50,566 nt of DNA from Lentisphaeria bacterium (GTDB taxonomy: Bacteria; Verrucomicrobiota; Lentisphaeria; Victivallales; UBA1829), in contig DPDG01000060.1 in assembly GCA_003526375.1 (NCBI GenBank), forward strand, positions 416 to 50,981. Reading direction: 5' to 3'. The notes below the pieces were generated by a model that made no database searches, was not told where the DNA came from, and saw nothing but the letters and a program-made list of their open reading frames with translations. The translations under genes and the position numbers were made by a program. Shown piece by piece: positions 33,891 through 40,679 of this stretch (position 1 is the first letter of the stretch; the number at the start of each line of letters is the position of its first letter).

Positions 33891-34733
33891 TTATTTCTTG
33901 CGTTCTTTTCTGCAATCGGAGGGAGAATACCCTGTAATTTCTTTGAATCTCCTGGAAAAATGAAATTGTGATGAGAATCCGAACTGATTTGCAATATCGT
34001 TCAGTGAGTATTGCGTGGTGCGCAGCATGATCTCCGCTTTCCTCATGCGGAAACGATCAAAATAGAGTTTCGGGTTGCTCCCTGTTCTGATGATAAAAGA
34101 ATTCCGGAAATGATTAACGGACATATTACAGAAGTCAGCCATATCTTCGATATTCCAGATAACAGAAAGATCCTGCGACACAAGCTGAATCAATTTATTA
34201 ATCCGCGATACCGATGGTTTCTGTAATTTCAATTCGGCATCATTGCTTTTTAAAATCAATTCCTGGAGAAGCAGTAATCCTTTTAGAATGTTCTGTATTG
34301 TAGGGGTCTTAAGATGCTGGATTATGAGATGCAACTTCTGCCAGCCGAGAGTATGGACACCGTGCTGAAAGATTCCGCTGTGGAAATACCAATCTGCCAA
34401 TGACCCGCAAAAGCCGATGCAAACTTCAACATATGGATCTTCATTTTGAAGACCATGAACGTCATACTGACATTCAGGAACGCTGAAAACAGCATCTCCG
34501 GGATACAGGCGGATTTGCGTTTTATCCGGGGTAATGTATTCCCCCGTTCCTGAAACCATGCAACTGATTCCATAAAATGAAAAGGAACGTTCAGGTTTCC
34601 AGCGGTATCGGGTTGGAGCATCAACGCCATAGCCTATAATGATGAGCCCATATTCTTCAAGCTTATATCTTATCTCCGGAGGATAAACAATCTGTTTATA
34701 ATAAATAGAAGAGGTTTTGCGATAAAAAATCAT
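33891..34733 (-). CDS. AraC-family transcriptional regulator, cupin sensor
   Basis: The 280-residue product has a cupin-like N-terminal sensor (KPERSFSFYGISCMVSGTG, RLYPGDAVFSVPECQYDVHG) and C-terminal AraC helix-turn-helix units (DMADFCNMSVNHFRNSF; NDIANQFGFSSQFHFSRRF) at about residues 175-275. Codon use is AT-rich, like the genes to its left. It is the only regulator at this end of the cluster and probably controls it. AAGGAG lies 12 nt before the ATG, a long spacing. Its target and ligand are not visible. Confidence 0.9.
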   Translation of the reverse strand: MIFYRKTSSIYYKQIVYPPEIRYKLEEYGLIIIGYGVDAPTRYRWKPERSFSFYGISCMVSGTGEYITPDKTQIRLYPGDAVFSVPECQYDVHGLQNEDPYVEVCIGFCGSLADWYFHSGIFQHGVHTLGWQKLHLIIQHLKTPTIQNILKGLLLLQELILKSNDAELKLQKPSVSRINKLIQLVSQDLSVIWNIEDMADFCNMSVNHFRNSFIIRTGSNPKLYFDRFRMRKAEIMLRTTQYSLNDIANQFGFSSQFHFSRRFKEITGYSPSDCRKERKK

Positions 34734-35542
34734 TGATCGTATTCCGCTCCTTTTTCAAAACCGTAATCCAGCGGTATTTCTACCATACGGCAAGTCTTTC
34801 AGTTCGCAATATTCCGGAATCGTTATTGATCCGGTCATTAAATAATTAACGGTTATGCTATTTTCCTTTCGCCCTCTGTCGAAACGTAAAAAATGCGTGG
34901 ACCATGAAAAAAACGCTTATGTGATCCGGTCGTTTTTGAACGCCTCTCATATGTATCAGCACATTTTTTCCCTTTTTCCTTTTGTCCGGAAATCCGGCTT
35001 TCTGACTTTTTACAAAAAAGAAGCAAAGACTCGGTTAATATACTGTATTGTAGTTACTTATGCCAAAGTTAACATAACAGGAAGTTTCACCCATAGTAAA
35101 ATATACATCTTTCGTCGTGACTTTTCAAGGCTTCAAACGCAAGAAAATTATTCGATGGTTCTGTATCCTATGCATCTTTGCTGCTCAAGTTTTCTTACTA
35201 AAAACAAATAGATAGATTTCCCCGGTGATTGAAAGTATAAGCGCGTAAAATCAGAAAAATGAGTTCAAACTAAGAGTATAGACCACTGTTACTATGAAAA
35301 ACTCGATCATGATGAATCCTCTTGTTTTCACTCTGCGAAGTAAGAATACCGGACAGGGAACAGGAAAACAATGGAACAATTGAAGAATGGAAGAAAAAGC
35401 AGGGAAGGCACTGTCAATTCCTGCTTCCGCTTTGCTCCTGCCGGAATGAAATTGTTTTTGCGCCACCTTCCGGAAAGAGCGGACGAGCCATATTTCAGGA
35501 AGGCGGAATCTTATTTTTTCACTCATCTTCGAATTCCTCTTT
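34734..35542. other. 809-bp AT-rich region with a decayed pseudopilin leader
   Basis: No gene is supported here. A 118-codon plus-strand frame (34855-35211) lacks a ribosome-binding site and recognisable motifs. The right part, 35294-35451, is a degenerate leader-linked repeat on the minus strand. The left part is featureless. Confidence 0.5.
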
Positions 35543-35574
35543 TTATAATTCAATTTGACTTGCCATTGCTTCAA
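35251..35574 (-). pseudogene. Decayed pseudopilin leader and leader-linked repeat
   Basis: The minus-strand frame reads VKTRGFIMIEFFIVTVVYT, a mutated form of KTKIFTLIELLIVIAIIA, and ends soon after with no pilin body. Upstream of it the DNA matches unit 2 at 13854-14075: TTTCATTCCGGCAG (35438-35451), an ATTGTTCCA tract, TTCTTACTTC and GTGAAAACAA, in the same order. The leader segment is at 35294-35331. This is a non-functional copy of the same element. Confidence 0.7.
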
Positions 35575-36802
35575 AGGGCACCTCTGGCGGCAGGCAGTTC
35601 ATCTGCACTGCAAGCGCGGCGCCGATTCCGGCGGCTTCCCCCATGGGGACGGCATTGCCGCTCATGCGGTAACTGGAATGGGCGATGAAGTCGCCGCTGA
35701 TACAACGTCCCGCCATCAGCAGATTGTCGCGATCCGCGCTGAGCAGTGCGCCCCATGGAATATCGTAATTGGAACAGCGGAATGCGACTTTTACAATACC
35801 GCTGCCGCGATTCGGGTCCGGTGCATGAATATCCGGCTGGGCTGTGATCCTGCAGACCGGACATTCCGTTTTCACGATTCCTTTCAGATGATCTCCTGTA
35901 ACTGTCTCCCGCCCGTGGATACGGCGCCCTTCGCGGATTCCAAGTTGTTCCGAGGTCGCAAGCAGCACGATATTGCGCCAGACTCCGCCGAGGCGTCGGA
36001 GAGCATCGACCTGACGGTGCAGTTCATCGCGCCCTTTCAGGATCATTTCCGTAATGCTTTGCGTGCTGAACGGACAGGTGCCGTAGCCGTGAAAACTCAT
36101 CAGCCCGAAAACTCCCGAACCGAAGTGTATCAGGGTCGGCTTGTCGTAGGTGGGTTCGACTCCCGCATTGCGGAGCGCCGCCAGAAAGAGACCTTTGCCG
36201 TTGGAAGTTGTCAGATAGCTTTCCACTTCCGCGAGTTCAAGTCCGCCGAGCAACCCATTCAGGGAAGACGGCTGGGCGTGACCGTCTTCGCCCGCATAAT
36301 CGAAGCCGCAGCCGGAGACCGCCGCCAGATCGCCGTCTCCTGTGCAGTCGATGAAGCACTGTGCTTTCCATGCCTCGCGCCCGGACTTCGACTCCGTAAT
36401 CACATGGGTTATTGTTCTGTTGTCCCGGACTGCTCCGGCAACTGTCATGCCATAACGGATCGTTACGCCGGAATCAAGGGCGAACCGTTCCAGCAGATAT
36501 TTGAATTCTTCCGGCGGAATGCCGAGCTTTCCGGTCGGGGTCAGCCAGCCGCCGTGACGCGGGATTTCCCTGCGGAGCTCCGCGAGAAAACCGTGTTTGT
36601 TGTGCTGGTCGAGAATCCAGGGCATCAGTCCCGCGGTCCAGATGCCGCCGAGACAGTTGTTCCGTTCCAGCAGCAGTGTTTTTCTGCCTCTGCGCGCCGC
36701 CGCACACGCCGCCGAGATGCCCGCCGGGCCGCCTCCGCATATTATGATTTCAAATTCGCCGCTGACGGGCAAAGTCCGTTCCGGTTCCGTGACAGTCTGC
36801 AT
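35543..36802 (-). CDS. FAD-dependent oxidoreductase (FAD_oxidored type)
   Basis: The 419-residue product has an N-terminal Rossmann fold, GGGPAGISAACAAARRGRK at about residues 23-41, followed by LLLERNNCLGG. CFIDCTGDGDLAAVSGC and a second FAD region near the C-terminus (NLLMAGRCISGDFIAHSSYR, MGEAAGIGAALAVQ) are typical of the FAD-dependent oxidoreductase family often found with carbohydrate genes in this bacterial group. The reaction is unknown. It is cytoplasmic, without a signal peptide. AAGGAT lies 8 nt before the ATG and a good promoter lies at 36835-36863, so it is probably a single-gene unit. Confidence 0.85.
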   Translation of the reverse strand: MQTVTEPERTLPVSGEFEIIICGGGPAGISAACAAARRGRKTLLLERNNCLGGIWTAGLMPWILDQHNKHGFLAELRREIPRHGGWLTPTGKLGIPPEEFKYLLERFALDSGVTIRYGMTVAGAVRDNRTITHVITESKSGREAWKAQCFIDCTGDGDLAAVSGCGFDYAGEDGHAQPSSLNGLLGGLELAEVESYLTTSNGKGLFLAALRNAGVEPTYDKPTLIHFGSGVFGLMSFHGYGTCPFSTQSITEMILKGRDELHRQVDALRRLGGVWRNIVLLATSEQLGIREGRRIHGRETVTGDHLKGIVKTECPVCRITAQPDIHAPDPNRGSGIVKVAFRCSNYDIPWGALLSADRDNLLMAGRCISGDFIAHSSYRMSGNAVPMGEAAGIGAALAVQMNCLPPEVPFEAMASQIEL

Positions 36803-36834
36803 TTCAGTATCCTTGCTGTTGTTCTTTTTGCAAT

Positions 36835-36863
36835 ATTATAACCGAATTGCAGAAAAACGGCAA
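36835..36863 (-). promoter_or_regulatory. Predicted promoter of the FAD oxidoreductase gene
   Basis: On the minus strand TTGCCG (36858-36863) and a perfect TATAAT (36835-36840) are 17 bp apart. The leader to the ATG at 36802 is about 26 nt. Confidence 0.65.
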
Positions 36864-36890
36864 GGACAATCCTGCTGTATTTGCTGGATT

Positions 36891-36912
36891 ATTCTGCTGT
36901 TTCAAGCAGAAT
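36891..36912 (-). terminator. Hairpin after the GDPD gene
   Basis: ATTCTGCT at 36891-36898 and AGCAGAAT at 36905-36912 form a perfect 8-bp stem with a 6-nt loop, 29 bp past the GDPD stop codon. There is no T tract, so it is a weak candidate. Confidence 0.35.
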
Positions 36913-36940
36913 CAGTTCATGGTTTGGAACTCCGCTGCCC

Positions 36941-37720
36941 TCAGCCCGGACGGTGGCTGCACATCAGGTGGGCTTTGTTTGTGAGGATGCCCTCCGCGCC
37001 GAGCGATTTCAGGCGGGACATTTCTTCCGGATCATCGGTGAAAAAGACATTGCCCCGCAATCCCAATTCCCGCATATAACGGTAGTTTTCCTCTGTCGTG
37101 AACTCGCGGACAGGCTGGACAAACCGGCATCCGTCGGTTTCACGGCAGAGTTTCAATGTTTCCGGATTGGAACGTGTCTCCCAGCCGTGCGTGGTGCAGA
37201 GTTCTATCTCCGGGTCAATGGCTTTCACCTTGTCGATCAGCGCGGGATAAACAGTGAAATAGCCGTGATCATACATGTCATATTGCCGGAACAGACGGCA
37301 TATTTCATTCAGGACGTCATCCGTTTTCGCATAAACCTGAATATTCATTGCCGCCTTGCCGCGGAATTCCGCCAGAATCTCCTCGAACGTCGGAATCTCC
37401 ATCACGTCATAAACCGGAGCTTCCCGGCGGTTATTCTGGAGCCAGAAGGAAAAATTGAATTTTTTGAGCTCGGACAACGTATGTTCTTCCGGTTTTCCAT
37501 GCCCGTTGCTTGTGCGGTCGATTGTCTCGTCATGCAGAAGAACGGGAACTCCGTCTGCCGTTCCTCGCAAATCGAATTCGATCATGTCGGCTCCCGCTTC
37601 GACTGCTTTTCTCATTGCGAGCGCTGTATTTTCCGGAAATTCGAATGAAGCTCCGCGATGTGCCGTGATCATGAAATGAGTGTGATCCTGATAAAGTTCC
37701 GTCAAAGTTCTGCCGTTCAT
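36941..37720 (-). CDS. Glycerophosphodiester phosphodiesterase family protein
   Basis: A 259-residue TIM-barrel enzyme that, in characterised members, hydrolyses glycerophosphodiesters to glycerol-3-phosphate and an alcohol. HRG is at residues 21-23, ENT near 30-32, EFD with the metal ligands at 48-50, and LLHDETIDRTSNG with the catalytic His63. There is no signal peptide, so the protein is cytoplasmic like the UgpQ type. AAGGAT precedes the ATG. It follows the DUF302 gene by 14 bp and the two are likely co-transcribed. Confidence 0.9.
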   Translation of the reverse strand: MNGRTLTELYQDHTHFMITAHRGASFEFPENTALAMRKAVEAGADMIEFDLRGTADGVPVLLHDETIDRTSNGHGKPEEHTLSELKKFNFSFWLQNNRREAPVYDVMEIPTFEEILAEFRGKAAMNIQVYAKTDDVLNEICRLFRQYDMYDHGYFTVYPALIDKVKAIDPEIELCTTHGWETRSNPETLKLCRETDGCRFVQPVREFTTEENYRYMRELGLRGNVFFTDDPEEMSRLKSLGAEGILTNKAHLMCSHRPG

Positions 37721-37734
37721 GTTTTTATCCTTTT

Positions 37735-38205
37735 TTATTCCTGAACAATCCCCTCCAGCATTTTCTGCTGTTCCGGGATGATATTGCGTGTAAAGACAGT
37801 TGCCGGATTGCCGCCGATGAGCCGCATGAATAAACTGTTGTTCAGCATTGCAAGATATGTCTTGCCATCAGCTTTTTCATAGATTGCGATTCTGCACGGG
37901 ATGATGCTTCCCAGCTGCGGATCGGAGGTAAGAAGCGGCGCGGCATAGGCACGGGAACAGAGCTCGAAGACAGAGATTTTGCCTGCCGGCAGTCCGCACT
38001 TCTGCGAACGGATTGTCCAGCCGGGAATCGCGGAAGCATTGACCGGGAATTGCCTGACGGTTTCTTCGTAAGAGAGTCTGCCCGGGATTTCGCGGATCAG
38101 CGATGCGCGCAGATAGAAGATCCCGCCGGTGAACGTCAGCGCGATACCCCAGAGCAGTCCGAGGCAGAAAGAAATGATTCGTGGATATTTCTCATAAATT
38201 TTCAT
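37735..38205 (-). CDS. DUF302 domain protein with N-terminal membrane anchor
   Basis: The 156-residue product has one hydrophobic segment at about residues 10-33 (IISFCLGLLWGIALTFTGG) and then a DUF302 domain with PCRIAIYEKADGKTYLAMLN near residues 103-122. DUF302 proteins are of unknown function. It is probably anchored in the inner membrane with the domain outside the cytoplasm. The GDPD gene follows 14 bp on. AGGAAC precedes the ATG. Confidence 0.8.
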   Translation of the reverse strand: MKIYEKYPRIISFCLGLLWGIALTFTGGIFYLRASLIREIPGRLSYEETVRQFPVNASAIPGWTIRSQKCGLPAGKISVFELCSRAYAAPLLTSDPQLGSIIPCRIAIYEKADGKTYLAMLNNSLFMRLIGGNPATVFTRNIIPEQQKMLEGIVQE

Positions 38206-38297
38206 GGAGACTCTGTTCCTGTCTTGTTGTTTTCTGCATAATATATCGCATCCTGCCGTAAAAACGACAAAAAACGGAAAAAAATCAGAAGAATCCC

Positions 38298-38325
38298 TTG
38301 CCCTTTCTGAAAGAGCGTGTATAAT
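38298..38325 (+). promoter_or_regulatory. tRNA promoter
   Basis: TTGCCC at 38298-38303 and TATAAT at 38320-38325 are 16 bp apart, 45 bp before the tRNA. Confidence 0.7.
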
Positions 38326-38369
38326 ATGACGCTTGAAACTCCTGCCTTGTGCCTGAGTTTCAGCTCATC

Positions 38370-38446
38370 GGAACCATAGCTCAGTCGGTTAGAGCAGGTG
38401 ACTCATAATCACCGGGTCGCAGGTTCGAGCCCTGCTGGTTCCACCA
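38370..38446 (+). tRNA. tRNA with CAT anticodon (Ile2 or elongator Met)
   Basis: A complete 77-nt cloverleaf. The acceptor stem GGAACCA pairs with TGGTTCC. The D arm is GCTC-AGTCGGTTAGA-GC, and the anticodon stem GGTGA/TCACC has loop CTCATAA, with CAT at 38404-38406. The T stem is GCAGG/CCTGC. CCA is encoded. The first pair is G-C, so it is not the initiator. CAT can be elongator Met or, with lysidine, Ile for AUA; sequence alone does not decide. Confidence 0.95.
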
Positions 38447-38456
38447 ATTGACTGTC

Positions 38457-38491
38457 AACGGCTTGGGAATTATTTCGTAAGCCGTTTTTTT
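38457..38491 (+). terminator. Rho-independent terminator of the tRNA
   Basis: AACGGCTT (38457-38464) and AAGCCGTT (38479-38486) form an 8-bp stem followed by a T run to 38491, 11 bp after the tRNA. Confidence 0.9.
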
Positions 38492-38597
38492 GTGTCCGCC
38501 ATTCACTTCCGGTGATTGACGGGGCAATGCGAGCGGAGCACCCCCCGCACTTCTGCACAGACATGCAGAGACGGCAGCAGGTGGATTTCCGGTTTGT

Positions 38598-39749
38598 TTA
38601 TCTTTTCGCAAGAATATCTTTGACGGCTTCAATGACGTCATCCTGATCTTTTTCCGTCATATCAGGGAACAGCGGAATGGAGCAGATGCGTTCGGAGTTC
38701 CATTCCGTGTTCGGATACATGCCGGTTTTATAGCCGAGCGCGTCACGGTAATATTTCTGCAAATGAGTGCAGCGGAAGTGAAGCCCGGTGCCGATGTTGC
38801 GCTTTTTGAGCTCACTCATGAATTCGTCACGGGTCAGTCCTGCTTTGTCTGTGACGCGCACCACAAAGAGGTGCCAGGAATGTTTCATTTTGTAATCCGG
38901 ATCTTTGAGCGGCAGGATCTCGTCGATGGATGCGAATTTCTCCCGATAGCGGAGAGCCAGCGCCTCCCGTTTCGCATTGAATTCTGCGATGCGCGCGAGC
39001 TGGCGCACGCCGAGCACAGCCTGCATATCCGGCATATTGAATTTGAATCCGGGTTCCACAACCTGCGCCTGAGGTGCGCGTCCGTGTGTCTGACGGTCGT
39101 AGGCATCCACGCCGAGACCGTGGAACTTGAGGCTGCGGACCTTTCCCGCAAGTTGAGGATCATCTGTTGTGAACATGCCGCCTTCGCCGGTCGTAATATT
39201 TTTGATCGGGTGGAATGAGAACATGCAGGTGCCTTTCGCACCGATTTTTTCCCCGTTCCATTCACTGCCGAGAGCATGGGCGGCGTCTTCAACGAGCATG
39301 ATGTTGTGTTTCCTTGCGATCTCGCGGATCGGCCCCATATTCAGGGCGGCTCCTGCGAAGTGAACCGGAACAATCAGCCGGGTTCTCGGAGTGATCTTCT
39401 CCTCGATTGCTTCCGGTGTGACCATCAGAGTGTCACGGTCGACATCGACAAAAACGGGAGTCGCCCCGAACAGGAGAACGGTATTCGGGAGCGAAACCCA
39501 TGTCATGGATGGCGTGATGACTTCGTCGCCGGGCCCGATATTGAGTGCGCGAAGCAGGGCGTGCATGACAGATGTTTCGGAGGTCATGCTGACCGCTTCG
39601 CCGCAGGACGTATATTTTTTGAAATCCTCTTCGAACTGAGCGACTTTGGGTCCGGTGGTGATCCAGCCGGAACGCAGGACGTCTGCCACCGCCGCGATAT
39701 CTTCTTCACTGATGGAAGGCTTGGAAAACGGAAGAAAATCATTTCTCAT
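38598..39749 (-). CDS. arnB: ArnB-like UDP-4-amino-4-deoxy-L-arabinose aminotransferase
   Basis: A 383-residue cytoplasmic PLP enzyme of the DegT/DnrJ/EryC1/StrS family. From memory it follows E. coli ArnB closely along its length: FLPFSKPSISEEDIAAV, SGWITTGPK, GDEVITPSMTWVS, VDVDRDTLMVTPEAI, LKFHGLGVDAYDRQT, GIGTGLHFR, LPLFPDM-type IPLFPDM. The PLP lysine is K183 in FHPIKN, and EDAAHALG carries the cofactor-ring Asp. ArnB transfers an amino group from glutamate to the UDP-4-keto-pentose in lipid A modification. No other arn gene is in the window, so its partner genes are elsewhere or its role differs. AAGGAGC precedes the ATG and a promoter lies at 39795-39823. Confidence 0.9.
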   Translation of the reverse strand: MRNDFLPFSKPSISEEDIAAVADVLRSGWITTGPKVAQFEEDFKKYTSCGEAVSMTSETSVMHALLRALNIGPGDEVITPSMTWVSLPNTVLLFGATPVFVDVDRDTLMVTPEAIEEKITPRTRLIVPVHFAGAALNMGPIREIARKHNIMLVEDAAHALGSEWNGEKIGAKGTCMFSFHPIKNITTGEGGMFTTDDPQLAGKVRSLKFHGLGVDAYDRQTHGRAPQAQVVEPGFKFNMPDMQAVLGVRQLARIAEFNAKREALALRYREKFASIDEILPLKDPDYKMKHSWHLFVVRVTDKAGLTRDEFMSELKKRNIGTGLHFRCTHLQKYYRDALGYKTGMYPNTEWNSERICSIPLFPDMTEKDQDDVIEAVKDILAKR

Positions 39750-39794
39750 TGATCATAGCTCCTTGTAAAATAATCTGTCAGACAGGTAAGATAG

Positions 39795-39823
39795 CATATA
39801 CCGGAGCATTTTTCCAGCGGCAA
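39795..39823 (-). promoter_or_regulatory. Predicted promoter of arnB
   Basis: On the minus strand TTGCCG (39818-39823) and TATATG (39795-39800) are 17 bp apart, giving a leader of about 40 nt. A dedicated promoter separates arnB from the upstream operon. Confidence 0.5.
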
Positions 39824-39878
39824 CCATAAAGTTCATCCGCTATTGCATTCTTCAATTTCCCGGCAACAGCAACGCCCC

Positions 39879-39909
39879 GGGGGAAAGCGATTGCGGAATA
39901 CTTTCCCCC
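39879..39909 (-). terminator. Hairpin after the sugar-acid operon
   Basis: GGGGGAAAG (39879-39887) pairs with CTTTCCCCC (39901-39909), 9 bp with a 13-nt loop, 17 bp beyond the SDR stop codon. The T run is on the plus-strand side, so efficiency in the operon direction is uncertain. Confidence 0.5.
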
Positions 39910-39926
39910 CTTTTGACGGAGTAATG

Positions 39927-40679
39927 TTACAGTTGCATTCCCCCCGCGACGGGGATATCGGCGCCGGTGATGTAGCTCCCTGCGTCGGAACAGAGCAGAA
40001 GCGCGAGCCCGGCGCAGTCCTCCGCAGTGCCGAAACGGGCGGCGGGAATCTGCTTCATAATCATTTCCGCCATTGCCGGATCGTCCAGCGCCGCCTTGTT
40101 GCGGTCCGTCGCGATGACGCCGGGTGCGATATTGTTTGCCGTGATTCCGAACTTCGCATAGGAACGGGCGCAGTTCATGATCATGTTGACCTGTGCCGAT
40201 TTCGTGCTGGCGTAGATGCAGAGCCGCGGCGACTGTTTCCACTGGTTGACGCTGCCGATTGTGATGATGCGTCCGAAGCCGCGCTTCGCCATGCCGGGGA
40301 GAAATGCTTTCACCAGGGCAAAGGAGGAACGCACGTTCGTATTGAATTCCCGTGCGAACTCCTCCGGGTCGAACTCCGTGAGCGTCCGATAGGCCTGAAC
40401 CGACGCGTTCAGAATCAGGATATCCGTTTCTTTGACTGTCTGAGCGATCGTTTCGATTCCCTCCGGCGTGGAAAGGTCGGCGGCGACGGACTCGCAGTCA
40501 ATGCCTTTGCCTTTCGCTTCCATGAGAGTGTCGTCCAGTCTGGCGGATGGCTTGCTGGCGTGAAAACGGACTTGTGCGCCGGCTTCGCCGAGGAGCATCG
40601 CAATGGCGCGCCCGATTCCGCGGCTGGAACCCGTCACCAGCGCAGTTCTGCCTTTCAGATTAAAAAGCTGATTGATCAT
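39927..40679 (-). CDS. Short-chain dehydrogenase/reductase
   Basis: A 250-residue cytoplasmic NAD(P)-dependent SDR. The cofactor motif TGSSRGIG is at residues 16-23, NAS at 91-93, catalytic Ser143 in ITIGSVNQ, and Tyr156 and Lys160 in YASTK. GMQL ends the protein as usual. It is the last gene of the operon, and its start overlaps the GH42-like stop (ATGA). With a lactonase, a sugar-acid dehydratase and an aldolase in the same operon, its likely role is oxidation of an aldose to its lactone. The start at 40679 is chosen for AAGGAA and that overlap; a longer N-terminus reading into the previous gene is unlikely. Confidence 0.9.
   Translation of the reverse strand: MINQLFNLKGRTALVTGSSRGIGRAIAMLLGEAGAQVRFHASKPSARLDDTLMEAKGKGIDCESVAADLSTPEGIETIAQTVKETDILILNASVQAYRTLTEFDPEEFAREFNTNVRSSFALVKAFLPGMAKRGFGRIITIGSVNQWKQSPRLCIYASTKSAQVNMIMNCARSYAKFGITANNIAPGVIATDRNKAALDDPAMAEMIMKQIPAARFGTAEDCAGLALLLCSDAGSYITGADIPVAGGMQL

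Noticed and set aside
34855..35211. 118-codon plus-strand frame in the AT-rich gap
   Set aside because: No ribosome-binding site, no recognisable motif, and composition like the surrounding non-coding DNA.
35555..36841. 428-codon plus-strand frame
   Set aside because: Antisense shadow of the FAD oxidoreductase, without ribosome-binding site or domain.
38381..38641. 86-codon minus-strand frame across the tRNA and the end of arnB
   Set aside because: It is the antisense of the tRNA (WWNQQGSNLRPGDYESPALTD-like ending), a well-known false protein produced by tRNA genes.
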